Assembly: GCA_027493055.1 (NCBI GenBank)
Contig: JAPUDO010000048.1
Span: 1-64,000, forward strand
Source: Niabella sp.
GTDB lineage: Bacteria > Bacteroidota > Bacteroidia > Chitinophagales > Chitinophagaceae
DNA length: 64,000 nt
Direction of reading: 5' to 3'
The notes below the pieces were generated by a model. It worked only from the letters and a program-made list of their open reading frames with translations. It ran no database searches and was not told the origin of the DNA. Below, one piece after another: positions 62,957-64,000 of the stretch (positions are counted from its first letter, which is position 1; the number at the start of each line of letters is the position of its first letter). The position numbers and the translations under genes were made by a program.

Positions 62957-64000
62957 TTAGAATTTCAGGTTAACACCTCCGGTAAATACAGTTGGATTAG
63001 GATAGGCATAAGCCGGGCTTTCGGGATCGAGGCCGGTAAAGGATTTTGATTTCATCAATATACCCAGGTTGTCACCTCCAATATAGAATCTGCAGGATTT
63101 TATATTCAGCTTATTCAGCAGGCTTTTGTCAATGGTGTAACCCAATTGGAAATTTCTCAGTTTCAGGTAAGCACCATTTTCAATAAAGTAAGTGGAAGCT
63201 CTGGCTTCAAAATTGTTATCGGTTAATACCGGCGCAGGAATGGTTGAACCTGTATTAGTAGGAGACCAGGCATCGAGCAGGCGTTGCCCTTTGTTAGAGG
63301 AGGATTCTACAGCACTCCAGAAATCGGTAAACCTTTTGGCCTCGTTATTTACATCAACCTTGCCAAGTCCCTGCAATAAAAACGAAAGGTCGAAGTTTTT
63401 ATAGCTGACATTAGCATTAAAGCCATAAGAGAATTTGGGAATAGGGATGCCAATCCAGGTGCGGTCAAAATCGTTGATCACCCCATTATTATCCAAATCG
63501 CGGTAACGTATTCTTCCCGGCGCTTTCCCCGGCTGATCGGCATAAGCATCTACCTCTGCCTGGGTTTGAAACAACCCATCAGCAATATAGCCAAAGTAAG
63601 AGCCAATGGTTCTACCTAAAATAGTCTGTCCGCGGCCATCGCCTCCGTAAGCGTTTACCACTTCTGCCGGCAGCTTTGTAACCTTGTTCCGAACGATGTC
63701 GAAATTACCGGTAAGGTCAATCGACCAGTCTTCAGTTAAATTATTCCTGTACCCCAGTACAAATTCAAACCCGTTGTTTTGCATGGAAGCGCCATTTACC
63801 CAGCGGTTACCGCCTTCGCCCAGCGTACCAATATACGGAGGCAGAATAAGGATGTCGGATGTTTTCTTGATATAATAGTCCATGCTTCCGTACACTTTAT
63901 TATTGGCAAATGCATAGTCCAGACCGAAATTCGACATATCGGTTGCTTCCCATTTAAGATCAGGATTGGCATTTTGTGAAAGATAAAATCCTGACGGCAG
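62957..64000 (-). CDS. susC: SusC-family TonB-dependent transporter, N-terminus beyond window
   Basis: The frame is open at base 64,000, so only the last 347 residues are seen. They are typical SusC barrel: LSQNANPDLKWEATDMSNFGLDYAF, PPYIGTLGEGGNRWVNGASMQNNGFE, RYRDLDNNGVINDFDRTWIG-PKFSYGFN, AYLKLRNFQLGYTI and the C-terminal PNPTVFTGGVNLKF. The next gene is susD after 11 bases. It should import levan or inulin oligosaccharides through the outer membrane. Confidence 0.95.
   Translation of the reverse strand: MPSGFYLSQNANPDLKWEATDMSNFGLDYAFANNKVYGSMDYYIKKTSDILILPPYIGTLGEGGNRWVNGASMQNNGFEFVLGYRNNLTEDWSIDLTGNFDIVRNKVTKLPAEVVNAYGGDGRGQTILGRTIGSYFGYIADGLFQTQAEVDAYADQPGKAPGRIRYRDLDNNGVINDFDRTWIGIPIPKFSYGFNANVSYKNFDLSFLLQGLGKVDVNNEAKRFTDFWSAVESSSNKGQRLLDAWSPTNTGSTIPAPVLTDNNFEARASTYFIENGAYLKLRNFQLGYTIDKSLLNKLNIKSCRFYIGGDNLGILMKSKSFTGLDPESPAYAYPNPTVFTGGVNLKF

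Noticed and set aside
1-64000. CRISPR arrays and rRNA genes
   Set aside because: No regularly spaced direct repeats and no rRNA-like conserved stretches were seen.

Overview
The window comes from a Bacteroidota chromosome, most likely a soil- or plant-associated member of the Chitinophagaceae type. The evidence is two SusC/SusD pairs, a giant hybrid two-component sensor, RagB/SusD lipoproteins ending in NPGY, many secreted glycoside hydrolases, almost no Shine-Dalgarno sequences and TAnnTTTG-type -7 boxes. The assignment rests on gene families and style only.

Layout. (1) Positions 1-9,116 hold the edge of a polysaccharide-utilisation region on the minus strand: a truncated GH2 beta-galactosidase, a tandem-domain GH43 enzyme, a hybrid two-component sensor (HTCS) and a small outer-membrane beta-barrel. 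(2) Positions 9,331-18,618 are mostly core genes. A plus-strand cluster (HTH-like protein, BtrH-like acyltransferase, DUF2891 protein, ABC ATPase with no permease) is followed by ytxH-like, dprA, cdsA, a CPBP protease, dusB and a secreted phosphodiesterase-like protein. (3) Positions 18,768-18,841 are a tRNA with CAT anticodon. Its last bases are duplicated as a 14-bp perfect direct repeat at 43,545-43,558. The roughly 24.7 kb between the repeats is visibly more A+T rich and ends in a broken tyrosine integrase, so I read it as an integrated, now probably immobile, genomic island.

The island is a self-contained catabolic module. It carries an AraC regulator and a minus-strand operon of two paralogous GH110 alpha-1,3-galactosidase-like beta-helix proteins, SusC, SusD, an unclassified beta-propeller hydrolase-like protein and a sialate-O-acetylesterase-like SGNH esterase. 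A divergent plus-strand operon encodes an NTF2-like protein, 2-keto-3-deoxygalactonate kinase, the matching phospho-aldolase and an MFS transporter. Scattered between decaying IS and gene remnants are a sialidase-like propeller and a DUF1080 protein. A decayed third GH110 fragment is also present. Taken together this suggests capture of an alpha-galactosyl glycan and disposal of a galactonate-type product. The dehydrogenase and dehydratase that should link the two halves are not in the island.

(4) Positions 43,665-53,686 return to ordinary chromosome: an MBL-fold hydrolase, a RelE/ParE-type toxin-antitoxin pair whose toxin tail is encoded by a dispersed hairpin repeat (second copy near 4,000), a GH43 lipoprotein, an esterase, an ECF sigma operon, a cell-surface protein with an internal lipobox-like segment, a large flavin-oxidase-like protein, a cytochrome c lipoprotein and a SufE homologue lacking its catalytic cysteine. 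(5) Positions 54,198-64,000 are a fructan (levan/inulin) utilisation locus on the minus strand: SusC (cut by the window end), SusD, a DUF4960 surface glycan-binding lipoprotein, three different GH32 enzymes and a thioredoxin-like protein. Its first four genes follow the order of the Bacteroides thetaiotaomicron BT1763-BT1760 levan locus.

No rRNA, CRISPR array or prophage structural genes were seen.
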